Assembly: GCA_964544765.1 (NCBI GenBank) | Contig: CAZJDM010000104.1 | Coordinates: forward strand, 1 to 15,789 | DNA: 15,789 bases | Reading direction: 5' to 3' | DNA from: CAZJDM01 sp964544765 | GTDB lineage: Bacteria > Bdellovibrionota_B > Oligoflexia > CAYFLR01 | Part shown: piece by piece, positions 6,492 to 13,637 of the stretch | Position numbering within the stretch: the stretch's first letter is position 1 | Layout of the letters: every line of letters starts with the position of its first letter | Translations under genes and position numbers: made by a program | Notes under the pieces: generated by a model | Databases searched by the model: none | The model's input: only the letters and a program-made list of their open reading frames with translations | Told to the model about the DNA's origin: nothing

Positions 6492-8705
6492 ATGAAAATA
6501 ATTACTATCAATGAGTGGTTTAATAGAAATACGAAGAAGCCTCTTCTTATTATTGTTGCATCGGTATTTTTTATCCAATTTATGTTTTTAACTTTTTGGT
6601 CCATTTATAGCAAATCTAAACAACATCAACAAATTGATCAGCTAGTTCGTATAGCTAGCCATGGTATCAAGCATAATAACAGACCCTTATTAGAGTCTAT
6701 CTTAGACATGGGATTTAACGAATTAAACTCTAGTTTAATTGTTATATGTAGGCAAAATACAGTTGTCCTAGCATATCCGGTTATAAAAGGGAGATGTACC
6801 AATATACAAAGTTCGATTTTTCAGAGCATTATTATAAAAAAGGCACATGGTAATCTTGATTACACGTTTTATTTTTTAATTCCCCTGTTACCTAGCTTGA
6901 GTCTTTGGCTTTTACTGCTTTTGATCACTATAATCATACTATCTAGCGGAGGTTATCTGACATGGAGAGTACAAAAAAATATTAGCAAGGAAATTCTTGT
7001 TCCTTTGCAGACAGATTTCAATCATGACCATCCAATGGGTATAAAGGAATTAGAAGACTTACGTCAAAAGCAACGTAAATATACTGAGCTAAAGGTAAGA
7101 AATGCAACTAATGAAGCAATCGCAAACCTGATCAAACATCTCAGTCATGATATTCGCAAGCCCTTATCTCAGGTTAAGATTATGTTGAGCGCTTTTGATA
7201 TGTTTAAAAACAACCCTTCAAGACTAAATGCCGCAAAGGCAGATGTTGAAAAAGCTATTAATAATATTCAAGGTATGCTTGCAGATGTGATGAATTTTAG
7301 TAGAGAAACGCAATTAGAAACAAAACCAAAAGCATTAAGTAGTATTTTTGATTTTGCTATTAGACAGGTAGTGCAGTGTTATAAAGATAAAGATATTGAT
7401 ATAGCCTTTAGCTATGATTTTAAAGCTACGAAGATGCCTTTAGTGGATGAGCCTAGGTTCAGTCGTGTTTTATCTAATATTATAGGCAATGGAATTGAGG
7501 CTATTACTGAAATAGGTAATAACAAAAGTGGTCTTATAGACATCTATACAGAGGAATGCAAGCAAGCTGAAGCCTCTTACATTGAAATAATGATTGGCAA
7601 TGATGGACCTTCCTTTCCAGCTGGAGTTGAAAAGAAATTATTTGAAAGCTTTTATACCAGCGGTAAAGCTAAAGGTACCGGTCTTGGTCTTGCCTCTGCC
7701 AAGAAAATCGTTGAACTTCATGGTGGAGAAATATTTGCTAGGAATAAGGATGTTGGTGAGGGTGTAGAGTTTGTTATTCGCCTCCCTATATCTAACATAT
7801 CAGAAAACATAGATGAAGATCTTTTGCCTCTACATAGCGATGATGTTTTTCTGCCAGAAGAAGATATGTCAGCTATTGATGTTCTAATTCAGAAAATGGA
7901 AGGTAAGGTTTATAAGGTAGTATTATTAGAGGATGAAGCCCTTTATCGAGCCTGGGTAAAAAACTTAATTCAAAGTAATGAAAACCTACAAAGGGCAGTA
8001 GTGCTTTATGATGCGACAACAGTTGATGAGGCGCTTCAATTGGTTGCAAAGGAAGAACCATCTTTTGCCATTGTTGATATTGATCTACATAATAAGAACC
8101 ATGGATATGATTTTTTAAAGGCGGTCAAAGGAAATCTAAATCTAAAAAGTATTGTTCATAGCAATAGAACTTTAGAAGAATTTAAACAGAAAGCTAAAGA
8201 TCTTGGTGCAAGTGACTTTGTACCAAAACCATTGCCACTTTCAAGCTTGGTTGAATTTTTAATTGGAGAAAAAATCGAAGAGAGAGAAAAGCAAAAAAAA
8301 GAATCTGTAAAGCAGATCTATGCTTGTGATGATACTCAATTGATAAGAGAACATCTCGAACATATATTAAATGAGTATCTTCAAGATAACTCTGGTGCTT
8401 TTGAATTTGAATTATTTGAAAATGGTGAGGAATTAATCAAAAGAACCAAAAAAATTAGACCTAATTTGGTATTTACTGATTTAAATATGCGAGAGTCAGG
8501 CGGACAACTTGATGGATATGAGGTGATTAAATCCGTTAAAAAGATTTCTAGAAAGATAAAAGCTTATCTAATATCAAATGAACCTTTGATGCTTTCCGAA
8601 GAACCGACTAAAAAAGCTGGTGGGGATGGAGCTCTTGAACAGCCATTAAACAAAGAAATTATATTCTCGCTTATTGATAAATGGATTACATCTAAATTGG
8701 GCTAA
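6492..8705 (+). CDS. Membrane histidine kinase fused to two receiver domains
   Basis: Seen: 737 residues. Two membrane segments (about 17-39 and 125-157) bound an external loop of about 85 residues. The HisKA region has HLSHDIRKP with phosphoacceptor H219. The ATPase domain has the N box around N329-N333, IGNDGP (368-373) and GTGLGL (395-400). Receiver 1 (about 475-595) has acidic E480/D481/E482, likely acceptor D529, S557 and K579 (VPKP). Receiver 2 (about 607-735) has D613/D614, acceptor D663 and S695, but the conserved Lys is Gln (Q717 in LEQP). There is no DNA-binding or other output domain, so phosphate must pass to a separate partner not in this window. The ATG follows the second binding-protein gene by 15 bp with only a weak ribosome site, suggesting translational coupling. 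Infer: it senses the peptide, directly or through the anchored binding protein. Confidence 0.9.
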   Translation: MKIITINEWFNRNTKKPLLIIVASVFFIQFMFLTFWSIYSKSKQHQQIDQLVRIASHGIKHNNRPLLESILDMGFNELNSSLIVICRQNTVVLAYPVIKGRCTNIQSSIFQSIIIKKAHGNLDYTFYFLIPLLPSLSLWLLLLLITIIILSSGGYLTWRVQKNISKEILVPLQTDFNHDHPMGIKELEDLRQKQRKYTELKVRNATNEAIANLIKHLSHDIRKPLSQVKIMLSAFDMFKNNPSRLNAAKADVEKAINNIQGMLADVMNFSRETQLETKPKALSSIFDFAIRQVVQCYKDKDIDIAFSYDFKATKMPLVDEPRFSRVLSNIIGNGIEAITEIGNNKSGLIDIYTEECKQAEASYIEIMIGNDGPSFPAGVEKKLFESFYTSGKAKGTGLGLASAKKIVELHGGEIFARNKDVGEGVEFVIRLPISNISENIDEDLLPLHSDDVFLPEEDMSAIDVLIQKMEGKVYKVVLLEDEALYRAWVKNLIQSNENLQRAVVLYDATTVDEALQLVAKEEPSFAIVDIDLHNKNHGYDFLKAVKGNLNLKSIVHSNRTLEEFKQKAKDLGASDFVPKPLPLSSLVEFLIGEKIEEREKQKKESVKQIYACDDTQLIREHLEHILNEYLQDNSGAFEFELFENGEELIKRTKKIRPNLVFTDLNMRESGGQLDGYEVIKSVKKISRKIKAYLISNEPLMLSEEPTKKAGGDGALEQPLNKEIIFSLIDKWITSKLG

Positions 8706-9820
8706 ATTTCTAAATTTTTAAGAAATTGGTCAGCCTTTTGTATTTTACAACCTTTTATTTCTTTTTCTAATTTTAAATTTAGAACAATTTGAAAAGCTAA
8801 ATCAAGGCTTAGATGTTGTCTAAAATATTGAAGAGGGGAATGAAGGTTATCGTCACTGGTTTTAACTTCAATCAATTGCTTAGGAAGGTTATTTTCTGTA
8901 ACAAGGAAATCAACTTCACGATTATTCTTATCTCGGATATAACTTAATCCCATATACTTCCCCATAGTGTCTTCCCAAAAATGATTTTGCTTTAGAAGGT
9001 GGCAAGCAACAATGTTCTCTAGTTTTGCAGATGGACCGGATGTTACCCGGCCAGTGTCATAGAAATAAATTTTAGGTTCTTTCAGAATTGCTTTTGCTAT
9101 GTTGCGAGAATATGGTGTTACGATAAAAACAACGAATAGAGATTCTAGTATATTTATCCACCTCTTAATAGTATGGGAAGATACTTCTAAATTTCTAGCA
9201 AGGGAACTATATGAAGTACTTGACCCTACTCTATCAGCTAGTAATTGAACTAAAATCTCTATTAATTTCAATTCTCTTACGTTTTCTAGATCTAATAAAT
9301 CTTGTCTTAAGATTACATCAATATGAGTTTTTCTCCAGATAGCCGCTTTTATTTTATTATCTTTTAAAAAGGGTTCAGGAAAAGACCCTAGCTCCATCAT
9401 TTTCTCTAAACATTTTTGGCTATCTTTAGGATTTACTTCGTTAATAGATAATGGATGCAATCTGTATTGATAAAACCTTCCAGCTAATGAATCCCCTGCT
9501 TTTTTCCAAGTGTCTAATCTAGCTGAGCCAGTAACTAAAATACAGGGAGGGATGCCTTCAGTATCGTATATACCTTTGAGCCACCTTTTCCAATTTTTCA
9601 TTTTGTGTAATTCATCTAAAATTACTAGAGGGGTTTCTCTTGTCCAGATTTTTTCTCTAATAATTTTTCTATGTGTTTCTTCATCAAAATTAAGATACAC
9701 ATGTTCTGATGGGAAAAATTTTTGACTTAAATAGGTTTTTCCTGTCTGCCTTGGTCCGCTGATTAAAATTATTTTTTCTGGAAGGCTTGATTCTATGAAT
9801 GGTTCTAGATATCTTTTCAT
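8702..9820 (-). CDS. AAA_14 / DUF4143 family ATP-binding protein
   Basis: Seen: 372 residues. The P-loop is GPRQTGKT (22-29), Walker B is LVILDE (65-70), and LVTGSARL (95-102) is the sensor region with its Ser/Arg. LAGRFYQYRLHPLS (113-126) is the usual stretch after the ATPase core. The C-terminal half has a winged-helix-like SYSSLARNLEVSSHTIKRW (about 204-222) and the DUF4143 portion ending in VDFLVTENNLPKQLIEVK, a PD-(D/E)xK-like pattern. Length and order are normal for this very common prokaryotic family, often gained by transfer and of unclear cellular role. It converges on the kinase gene with a 4-bp overlap and no terminator between them, so the two transcripts should overlap at their ends. 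No clear ribosome site precedes the ATG. Confidence 0.85.
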   Translation of the reverse strand: MKRYLEPFIESSLPEKIILISGPRQTGKTYLSQKFFPSEHVYLNFDEETHRKIIREKIWTRETPLVILDELHKMKNWKRWLKGIYDTEGIPPCILVTGSARLDTWKKAGDSLAGRFYQYRLHPLSINEVNPKDSQKCLEKMMELGSFPEPFLKDNKIKAAIWRKTHIDVILRQDLLDLENVRELKLIEILVQLLADRVGSSTSYSSLARNLEVSSHTIKRWINILESLFVVFIVTPYSRNIAKAILKEPKIYFYDTGRVTSGPSAKLENIVACHLLKQNHFWEDTMGKYMGLSYIRDKNNREVDFLVTENNLPKQLIEVKTSDDNLHSPLQYFRQHLSLDLAFQIVLNLKLEKEIKGCKIQKADQFLKNLEI

Positions 9821-9868
9821 TACTATTTAACTCTAACACAACAAAAACCCCTTAACAACTATTTTTAC

Positions 9869-9906
9869 ATAAACTTCAAAATGGCCCGGACTATTTTGAA
9901 GTTTAT
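9869..9906. repeat. Perfect 14-bp inverted repeat
   Basis: Arms ATAAACTTCAAAAT (9869-9882) and ATTTTGAAGTTTAT (9893-9906) are exact complements separated by the GC-rich spacer GGCCCGGACT. In RNA the stem could extend by a G-U and a G-C pair. It lies 66 bp past the stop of the Xer-like recombinase gene and 48 bp before the ATPase gene start. No T-run follows on either strand, so it is a poor intrinsic terminator. Two arms around a short spacer next to a tyrosine recombinase recall a dif/att-type core, but it could equally be an operator or an mRNA-end hairpin. Confidence 0.75.
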
Positions 9907-9972
9907 ATCACAAACTTACAAAATGAATGAAAAATTGAGTTTGACCTCCGAAGTTAAGTCAGGAATAAACTG

Positions 9973-10872
9973 CTATAATTGTTGCAAAAGTTGGTAGTAT
10001 TTCTCTAAAGAATTAAGATTACTAAATCCCAAATATTCGGCTATCTTATTTTCATCCAAACCGGATTTGATCCAGCGTATGGCAGCATAATGCCTAAAAG
10101 ATTGAGGTGTAATACCAGATAAGGAAGCTAGGCGAGCATTGTGATAAATTAAATGTTTTACACCATGTCTACTTATTGTCGGCATTATTTCTTCTTCTCT
10201 GTTGCCTCGAAAAGAAATAAATATAGATGGATATTTTTCAATTTCCACAATTGATTTTTGATAGGTGGATAATATCGAAAAAAGAGGTTCGGAGATAGGA
10301 ATAGTTCTACTGTTTTTTCCCGGAATATGCAGATAGGCGGTATTTGCTTCTAAATATAGATCATTCCATGTTAGTTTACATAATTCTCCTACTCTTAAAC
10401 CAAGATACCCTAGAGTCAAAATCAATGCCCTGTCTCGTTTACTTTTAAGTGAATCTCCTTTTATGATATCAAAAAAACAATCAAATTCATCTGATGAGGG
10501 AACTTCGGGTAAATGATCAATGCGAGTAGGTACTTTGAAATAGTTTACGTGATTGTGTTTTATATGATTAGTGTCAGTTAAAAAGGCGTAAAACCTTCTA
10601 ACAGAAATAATCATTCTGCGAATGGTGTTAGGTCCTTCGAGTGATTCGTTTTTTAGGTATTGTTTGAAATGTTCTAAGGTTTCAGGTGACACTTTGGTAT
10701 ATGGGATAGCAAATTGATTTAGAAAGGTTTTGAAAATTTTTAAATCCGAATGATAGCTGGAAATAGTATTCTCGGCTCGGCTTATTTTTCTTAAATGTAT
10801 TAAAAACTTTGAAATTAAATTGCTTAAATTGTTCAAATTACTTGAATTGCTTAGATTGATATTTTCATTCAT
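9973..10872 (-). CDS. XerC/XerD-like tyrosine recombinase with altered active site
   Basis: Seen: 299 residues from ATG 10872 (a TTG at 10878 is also in frame; ATG is preferred). The N-terminal SAM-like DNA-binding domain (about 18-100) is followed by the catalytic domain. In this numbering R160 (GLRVGEL) is the first catalytic Arg, K186 (PGKNSR) the beta-hairpin Lys, R260 (PQSFRH) the second Arg and Y292 (LEKYY) the nucleophile. Two positions differ from the usual R-K-H-R-(H/W)-Y set: the first His of HxxR is Q257, and the His/Trp 23 residues after R260 is F283 (YLGF). Spacing to the Tyr is normal, so the alignment is firm. The N-terminal residues are a low-complexity Asn/Leu/Ser stretch. 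Possible roles are chromosome dimer resolution, or an element integrase with a relaxed active site. It starts 23 bp after the ComEA-like gene, probably co-transcribed. Confidence 0.85.
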   Translation of the reverse strand: MNENINLSNSSNLNNLSNLISKFLIHLRKISRAENTISSYHSDLKIFKTFLNQFAIPYTKVSPETLEHFKQYLKNESLEGPNTIRRMIISVRRFYAFLTDTNHIKHNHVNYFKVPTRIDHLPEVPSSDEFDCFFDIIKGDSLKSKRDRALILTLGYLGLRVGELCKLTWNDLYLEANTAYLHIPGKNSRTIPISEPLFSILSTYQKSIVEIEKYPSIFISFRGNREEEIMPTISRHGVKHLIYHNARLASLSGITPQSFRHYAAIRWIKSGLDENKIAEYLGFSNLNSLEKYYQLLQQL

Positions 10873-10895
10873 GGTCAAACTCGAAATATTGTATA

Positions 10896-11270
10896 TTAAT
10901 GTTTGAAAAATTTACAAATATTATTGGCAGTGCTAGGTCCAATTCCAGAAACTAATTGAAAGTCATTACAGTTTAAAATTTGGTGTTTATCTAAAAATAA
11001 TCTCGCTTTGTTGGAAGTTGCGGGCCCGATCCCAGGGAGTAGATGCAATATTTGCTTTATCGATTTAGGGGTCAAATCTACCTTTTGTCCAAGAGTTAAT
11101 TCTTGCCATATATTAAGCTGTTTTTCTTCTATATTAACTTCTATATTAGGATATAAAAGTTGGGGAAGGGTATCATTTAATAATGGTATGTTATTTATGA
11201 ACATAGTAATACTTAGTAAGGAGAAGGGAAGGATCAAACGTTGTAAAATAGCTTTTATAACCTTTTTCAT
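10896..11270 (-). CDS. ComEA-like helix-hairpin-helix DNA-binding protein
   Basis: Seen: 124 residues with a Lys-rich start and a hydrophobic segment (about 10-31), then an LPGIGPATSNKAR hairpin (78-90) and a second hairpin, LVSGIGPSTANNI (105-117). This tandem GIG pattern is the helix-hairpin-helix fold of ComEA, which binds double-stranded DNA without sequence specificity at the outer face of the inner membrane during natural transformation. The usual 'vdlNtA' lead-in is VDLTPKSI here. Infer: membrane-anchored DNA receptor. It precedes the recombinase gene by 23 bp on the same strand. No good ribosome site is visible before the ATG. No other competence gene is in the window, so a general DNA-binding role remains possible. 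Confidence 0.75.
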   Translation of the reverse strand: MKKVIKAILQRLILPFSLLSITMFINNIPLLNDTLPQLLYPNIEVNIEEKQLNIWQELTLGQKVDLTPKSIKQILHLLPGIGPATSNKARLFLDKHQILNCNDFQLVSGIGPSTANNICKFFKH

Positions 11271-11278
11271 TTTAATTA

Positions 11279-11307
11279 AAGATAACTGATATCAGAGTGA
11301 CTGACAA
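11279..11307 (-). promoter_or_regulatory. Possible promoter for the ComEA-like and recombinase genes
   Basis: On the minus strand TTGTCA (11302-11307) and TATCTT (11279-11284) are 17 bases apart. They match the -35 at 5 of 6 and the -10 at 4 of 6 positions. The -35 abuts that of the enolase promoter on the other strand. Its -10 is only 9 bases from the ATG, so the transcript would be nearly leaderless, which agrees with the lack of a ribosome site. Confidence 0.3.
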
Positions 11308-11325
11308 TAAAAAATAGTATATAAT
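11297..11325 (+). promoter_or_regulatory. Probable enolase promoter
   Basis: GTGACT (11297-11302, 4 of 6 to the -35) is followed after 17 bases by a perfect -10 TATAAT (11320-11325). The leader would be about 65 bases, ending in AGGAGG. A second TATAAT at 11366-11371 lies closer to the gene but has no evident -35 box. Confidence 0.45.
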
Positions 11326-11396
11326 CATTCGGGCGAAATGTATATTTCATTATGATTTTATTTCTTATAATTTAAAAGAATTTTAGGAGGCTTTAG

Positions 11397-12659
11397 ATGT
11401 CAAAAATAGCTAGTGTTGTAGCCCGAGAAGTTTTAGATTCCCGAGGTAATCCTACGGTTGAAGCAGAAATTATTACAAAGTCTGGCATTTTTGGTCGGGC
11501 TATAGTTCCTTCAGGAGCATCGACTGGTGAGTTTGAGGCTCATGAACTTAGAGATGGTGATAAGGACCGTTACTTGGGTAAAGGAACCCTAAAAGCGGTG
11601 GAGAATATAAATAAAAAAATCGGACCTGAGTTGATTGGTGAGGATGTTACCCAACAAGGTGAAATTGATCGAAAGATGTGTCAAATAGATGGTACCGTTA
11701 ATAAGTCGGAGCTAGGGGCTAATGCTATTTTAGCTGTTTCCATGGCAGCCTCAAAAGCTGGCGCGGAATACAGCGGATTACCTTTATATAAATATTTAGG
11801 CGGCGCCTTATCTAGTCGTATGCCTGTTCCTATGATGAATATATTGAATGGAGGTATGCACGCGGATAATAATGTGGATATCCAGGAATTTATGGTGGTA
11901 CCAATTGGCGCTACGAATTTCAAGGAAGGGTTTCGCTGGGGAGTAGAAGTGTTTCACTCCTTAAAAAAAGTTTTAAAACAAAATGGATATAATACCGCGG
12001 TAGGTGATGAGGGTGGTTTTGCTCCTAACTTAAAATCAAATAAAGAAGCATTGGATTTAATTATGCAAGCGATTGAGGGAGCTGGTTATATAACGGGTAC
12101 CGATGTTTCTATTGCTTTGGATTGTGCTGCCTGCTCTTTTTATAAAGATGGTAAATACAATTTAGCCGCTGAAGGGAAAAATGGGATTGATGCTGCTGCC
12201 ATGACAGAATTTTTATCCCAGTTAGTCGATTCGTATCCAATTATTTCCATTGAAGATGGTTTAGACGAGAACGACTGGGAGGGGTGGAAGCACTTCACAG
12301 GAAAGCTTGGAAATCGAATTCAAATTGTTGGCGATGATCTCTTTGTTACCAATGTAGAGCGTCTTACAAGGGGTATTAAGGAGAAAAGTGCCAATGCCAT
12401 TTTAATTAAGTTAAATCAGATTGGAACCGTCCGGGAAACATTACAAGCAATAGATCTAGCTAGAGTTAATGGCCTTAAATATGTGATCTCTCATCGATCC
12501 GGTGAGACGGAAGATACTTTTATAGCGGATCTAGCGGTTGCCACTGGTTCAGGGCAAATAAAAACTGGGTCCGCCTCTAGAACCGATAGAATTTGTAAAT
12601 ATAATCAACTTATTCGTATTGAAGAGGAATTAGGTAAAATAGCAGAATATTACTGGTAG
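11397..12659 (+). CDS. eno: Enolase (2-phosphoglycerate dehydratase)
   Basis: Converts 2-phosphoglycerate to phosphoenolpyruvate in glycolysis, cytoplasmic, Mg2+-dependent. Seen: 420 residues, normal length. The N-terminal loop SGASTGEFEAHELRDGD is the mobile substrate loop. GDEGGFAP gives catalytic E205, and D242, E286 (SIEDG) and D313 (VGDD) are the metal ligands. K338 (LIKLNQIGT) is the catalytic base, and SHRSGETEDT is the signature near the active site. AGGAGG (11384-11389) gives a strong ribosome site 7 bases before the ATG. One local oddity is LDCAACSFY where most enolases have a DvAaSEFY-type segment; no catalytic residue is affected. It is a single gene between its own promoter and a convergent small ORF. 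Confidence is very high. Confidence 0.98.
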   Translation: MSKIASVVAREVLDSRGNPTVEAEIITKSGIFGRAIVPSGASTGEFEAHELRDGDKDRYLGKGTLKAVENINKKIGPELIGEDVTQQGEIDRKMCQIDGTVNKSELGANAILAVSMAASKAGAEYSGLPLYKYLGGALSSRMPVPMMNILNGGMHADNNVDIQEFMVVPIGATNFKEGFRWGVEVFHSLKKVLKQNGYNTAVGDEGGFAPNLKSNKEALDLIMQAIEGAGYITGTDVSIALDCAACSFYKDGKYNLAAEGKNGIDAAAMTEFLSQLVDSYPIISIEDGLDENDWEGWKHFTGKLGNRIQIVGDDLFVTNVERLTRGIKEKSANAILIKLNQIGTVRETLQAIDLARVNGLKYVISHRSGETEDTFIADLAVATGSGQIKTGSASRTDRICKYNQLIRIEEELGKIAEYYW

Positions 12660-12684
12660 ATTATCTAATAAGTTATCTAGTAAA

Positions 12685-12858
12685 TTATTTTGATTTAGTC
12701 GTGTCAGATGGTGTTATTGCCTTTTCGGGTATTTTGCCATAAAATATTTCTCCCTTAAAAATTGAGAAGGCAAACCATCTTCCGGCTAGACGTTGGTAGA
12801 TTACGTTTAGATTCTTTTTTAGTTTGCTTGATGATGTATTAGTTGATTGATCCATCAT
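12685..12858 (-). CDS. Small hypothetical protein (57 aa) behind a G8 tract
   Basis: Seen: an open frame of 57 codons on the minus strand, starting with two consecutive ATGs (12858, 12855) and ending in TAA. The peptide has a Ser/Thr-rich start, a basic stretch SKLKKN, then a dense aromatic core (IYQRLAGRWFAFSIFKGEIF) and a polar tail. That is more protein-like than a chance frame in AT-rich DNA. A run of eight G (minus strand; C8 at 12861-12868) lies 2 bases before the first ATG and 5 before the second, in place of a normal ribosome site. It converges on enolase with a 25-bp gap. I recognise no family and assign no function. Confidence 0.5.
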   Translation of the reverse strand: MMDQSTNTSSSKLKKNLNVIYQRLAGRWFAFSIFKGEIFYGKIPEKAITPSDTTKSK

Positions 12859-12860
12859 AT

Positions 12861-12868
12861 CCCCCCCC
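12861..12868 (-). repeat. G8 homopolymer in the ribosome-site position of the 57-codon ORF
   Basis: Eight consecutive C on the plus strand, G on the coding strand, in otherwise AT-rich DNA. The tract could act as a Shine-Dalgarno-like element, and its length may vary by slippage, changing the spacing to either of the two tandem ATGs. Confidence 0.8.
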
Positions 12869-12991
12869 AGTAGTTTGAAAGATAATGAAAGTTATTTTTC
12901 TTTAAATTATCAGGGTATTACTGAATTGATCGGAGTAAAAAAAAGAATCTTTAGATATAAATTTGGCTTAATATTTCTTTTATTCTTTAGT

Positions 12992-12997
12992 TATAAA
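12992..12997 (+). promoter_or_regulatory. Probable -10 element for 6S RNA
   Basis: TATAAA lies about 7 bases before the likely RNA start near 13004. No convincing -35 was seen at 16-18 bases: TTGGCT at 12963-12968 is 23 bases upstream, and TTAATA at 12968-12973 is better placed but a weak match. Confidence 0.35.
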
Positions 12998-13003
12998 TGC
13001 TAC

Positions 13004-13200
13004 TGTCAATGTCAGGAAGGGTGACTGTTGCGTGCGGGGATATTAATTGCCCCAAACCTACAAGTACACAAAGGGAGTCGTCCCTTGTTATTGTGAGCAG
13101 GCCCTGTTTTTCAGGGAAGCCTGATGTAACGACACGATGCCCACCTTTATAGGAGGGTTTGGTCGGTTTTATCAAGACCCGGCGTAAATGGTTCCTTCCT
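13004..13200 (+). ncRNA. ssrS: 6S RNA
   Basis: 6S RNA mimics an open promoter and sequesters sigma70 RNA polymerase. Seen: closing stem GGAAGG (13015-13020)/CCTTCC (13194-13199), ACTGTTGCG (13024-13032)/CGTAAATGGT (13183-13192, one bulged A), and GGG/CCC at 13036/13178. Next come a 7-bp pairing CCAAACC (13052-13058)/GGTTTGG (13156-13162) and a side hairpin 13068-13088 (GTCG loop) on the 5' strand of the central bubble, where E. coli 6S also has one. The apical arm is GTTA/TAAC, CAGGC/GCCTG and CCTG-TTTTT-CAGG (13087-13130). Primary sequence also matches E. coli 6S as I recall it: GUGAGCA before the apical hairpin, GAAGCCU after it, then ACGACAC. The region is clearly richer in GC than its surroundings. 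Ends are approximate. A 62-codon minus-strand frame across it is an artefact. Confidence 0.8.
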
Positions 13201-13213
13201 TCCTTCCTTCCTT
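13192..13213. repeat. (TTCC)5 tetranucleotide repeat
   Basis: Five TTCC units plus TT run from the 3' strand of the 6S closing stem to the stop codon of the minus-strand gene at 13212. The first units pair with GGAAGG at 13015-13020. As a simple repeat it may vary in unit number, which would leave the stem pairing intact but change the RNA 3' trailer. Confidence 0.9.
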
Positions 13214-13595
13214 ATAAAAGTATCTTTTTTGAATCTATATTGTAAGTTCTAGGTAGTTGTTTTGATTTTGCAACCAAATGGGCCTGTTGATTTCGCAAAT
13301 ATTGAACCAAGTATTTATTTTCGGTATTCAGTTTTAAGTTATCAATTTTGTCCTGCAATTTTTCTATTTGTTCTAGTGGTGATAAATCTTGCATGGCATC
13401 GATAATTTCATTGAATCGATTTTTATCTTCTTCTGATAAACCCGAGGTGTTAGTGTGTCGATGGTATTTATCAATTATCTCAGCTCTTGTATCTACTGAT
13501 ACAGAACCATCTTCATTTTTTTTAGTAACAACACCAGGGTTGGTGTAAATACCAGCTTTTGTTATTAGATCTCCAATCTTTAAATCGGTTCTCAT
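13212..13595 (-). CDS. Hypothetical small protein, paralogue A of a tandem pair
   Basis: Seen: 127 residues, soluble, Lys/Asp/Glu-rich, no signal or membrane segment. The ATG at 13595 has AAGGAG on the minus strand at normal spacing. The N-terminal 35 residues look like short beta strands (IGDLITKAGIYTNPG, SVSVDTRAE). Then follow KYHRHTNTSGLSEEDKNRFNEI and two helical stretches with PLEQIEKLQDKIDNL and a YLVQYLRNQQAHL segment. It shares an organised set of positions with the next gene: KYHRH, GLxxEDKxxFN, IxxLxDxI, YL, HL, Y-x-I-x-x-K. I recognise no family. The start is confident and the function unknown. Confidence 0.8.
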   Translation of the reverse strand: MRTDLKIGDLITKAGIYTNPGVVTKKNEDGSVSVDTRAEIIDKYHRHTNTSGLSEEDKNRFNEIIDAMQDLSPLEQIEKLQDKIDNLKLNTENKYLVQYLRNQQAHLVAKSKQLPRTYNIDSKKILL

Positions 13596-13637
13596 AATGA
13601 CTCCTTAATGTTAATATTTTTATTGATTATTTATTTA

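Noticed and set aside
12881..12910. Imperfect hairpin (GATAAT...ATTATC) upstream of 6S RNA
   Set aside because: AT-rich, interrupted and without a T-run; expected by chance in this composition.
12987..13175. 62-codon minus-strand frame
   Set aside because: It lies across the 6S RNA. Its open state follows from the GC-rich structured sequence, and no ribosome site is present.
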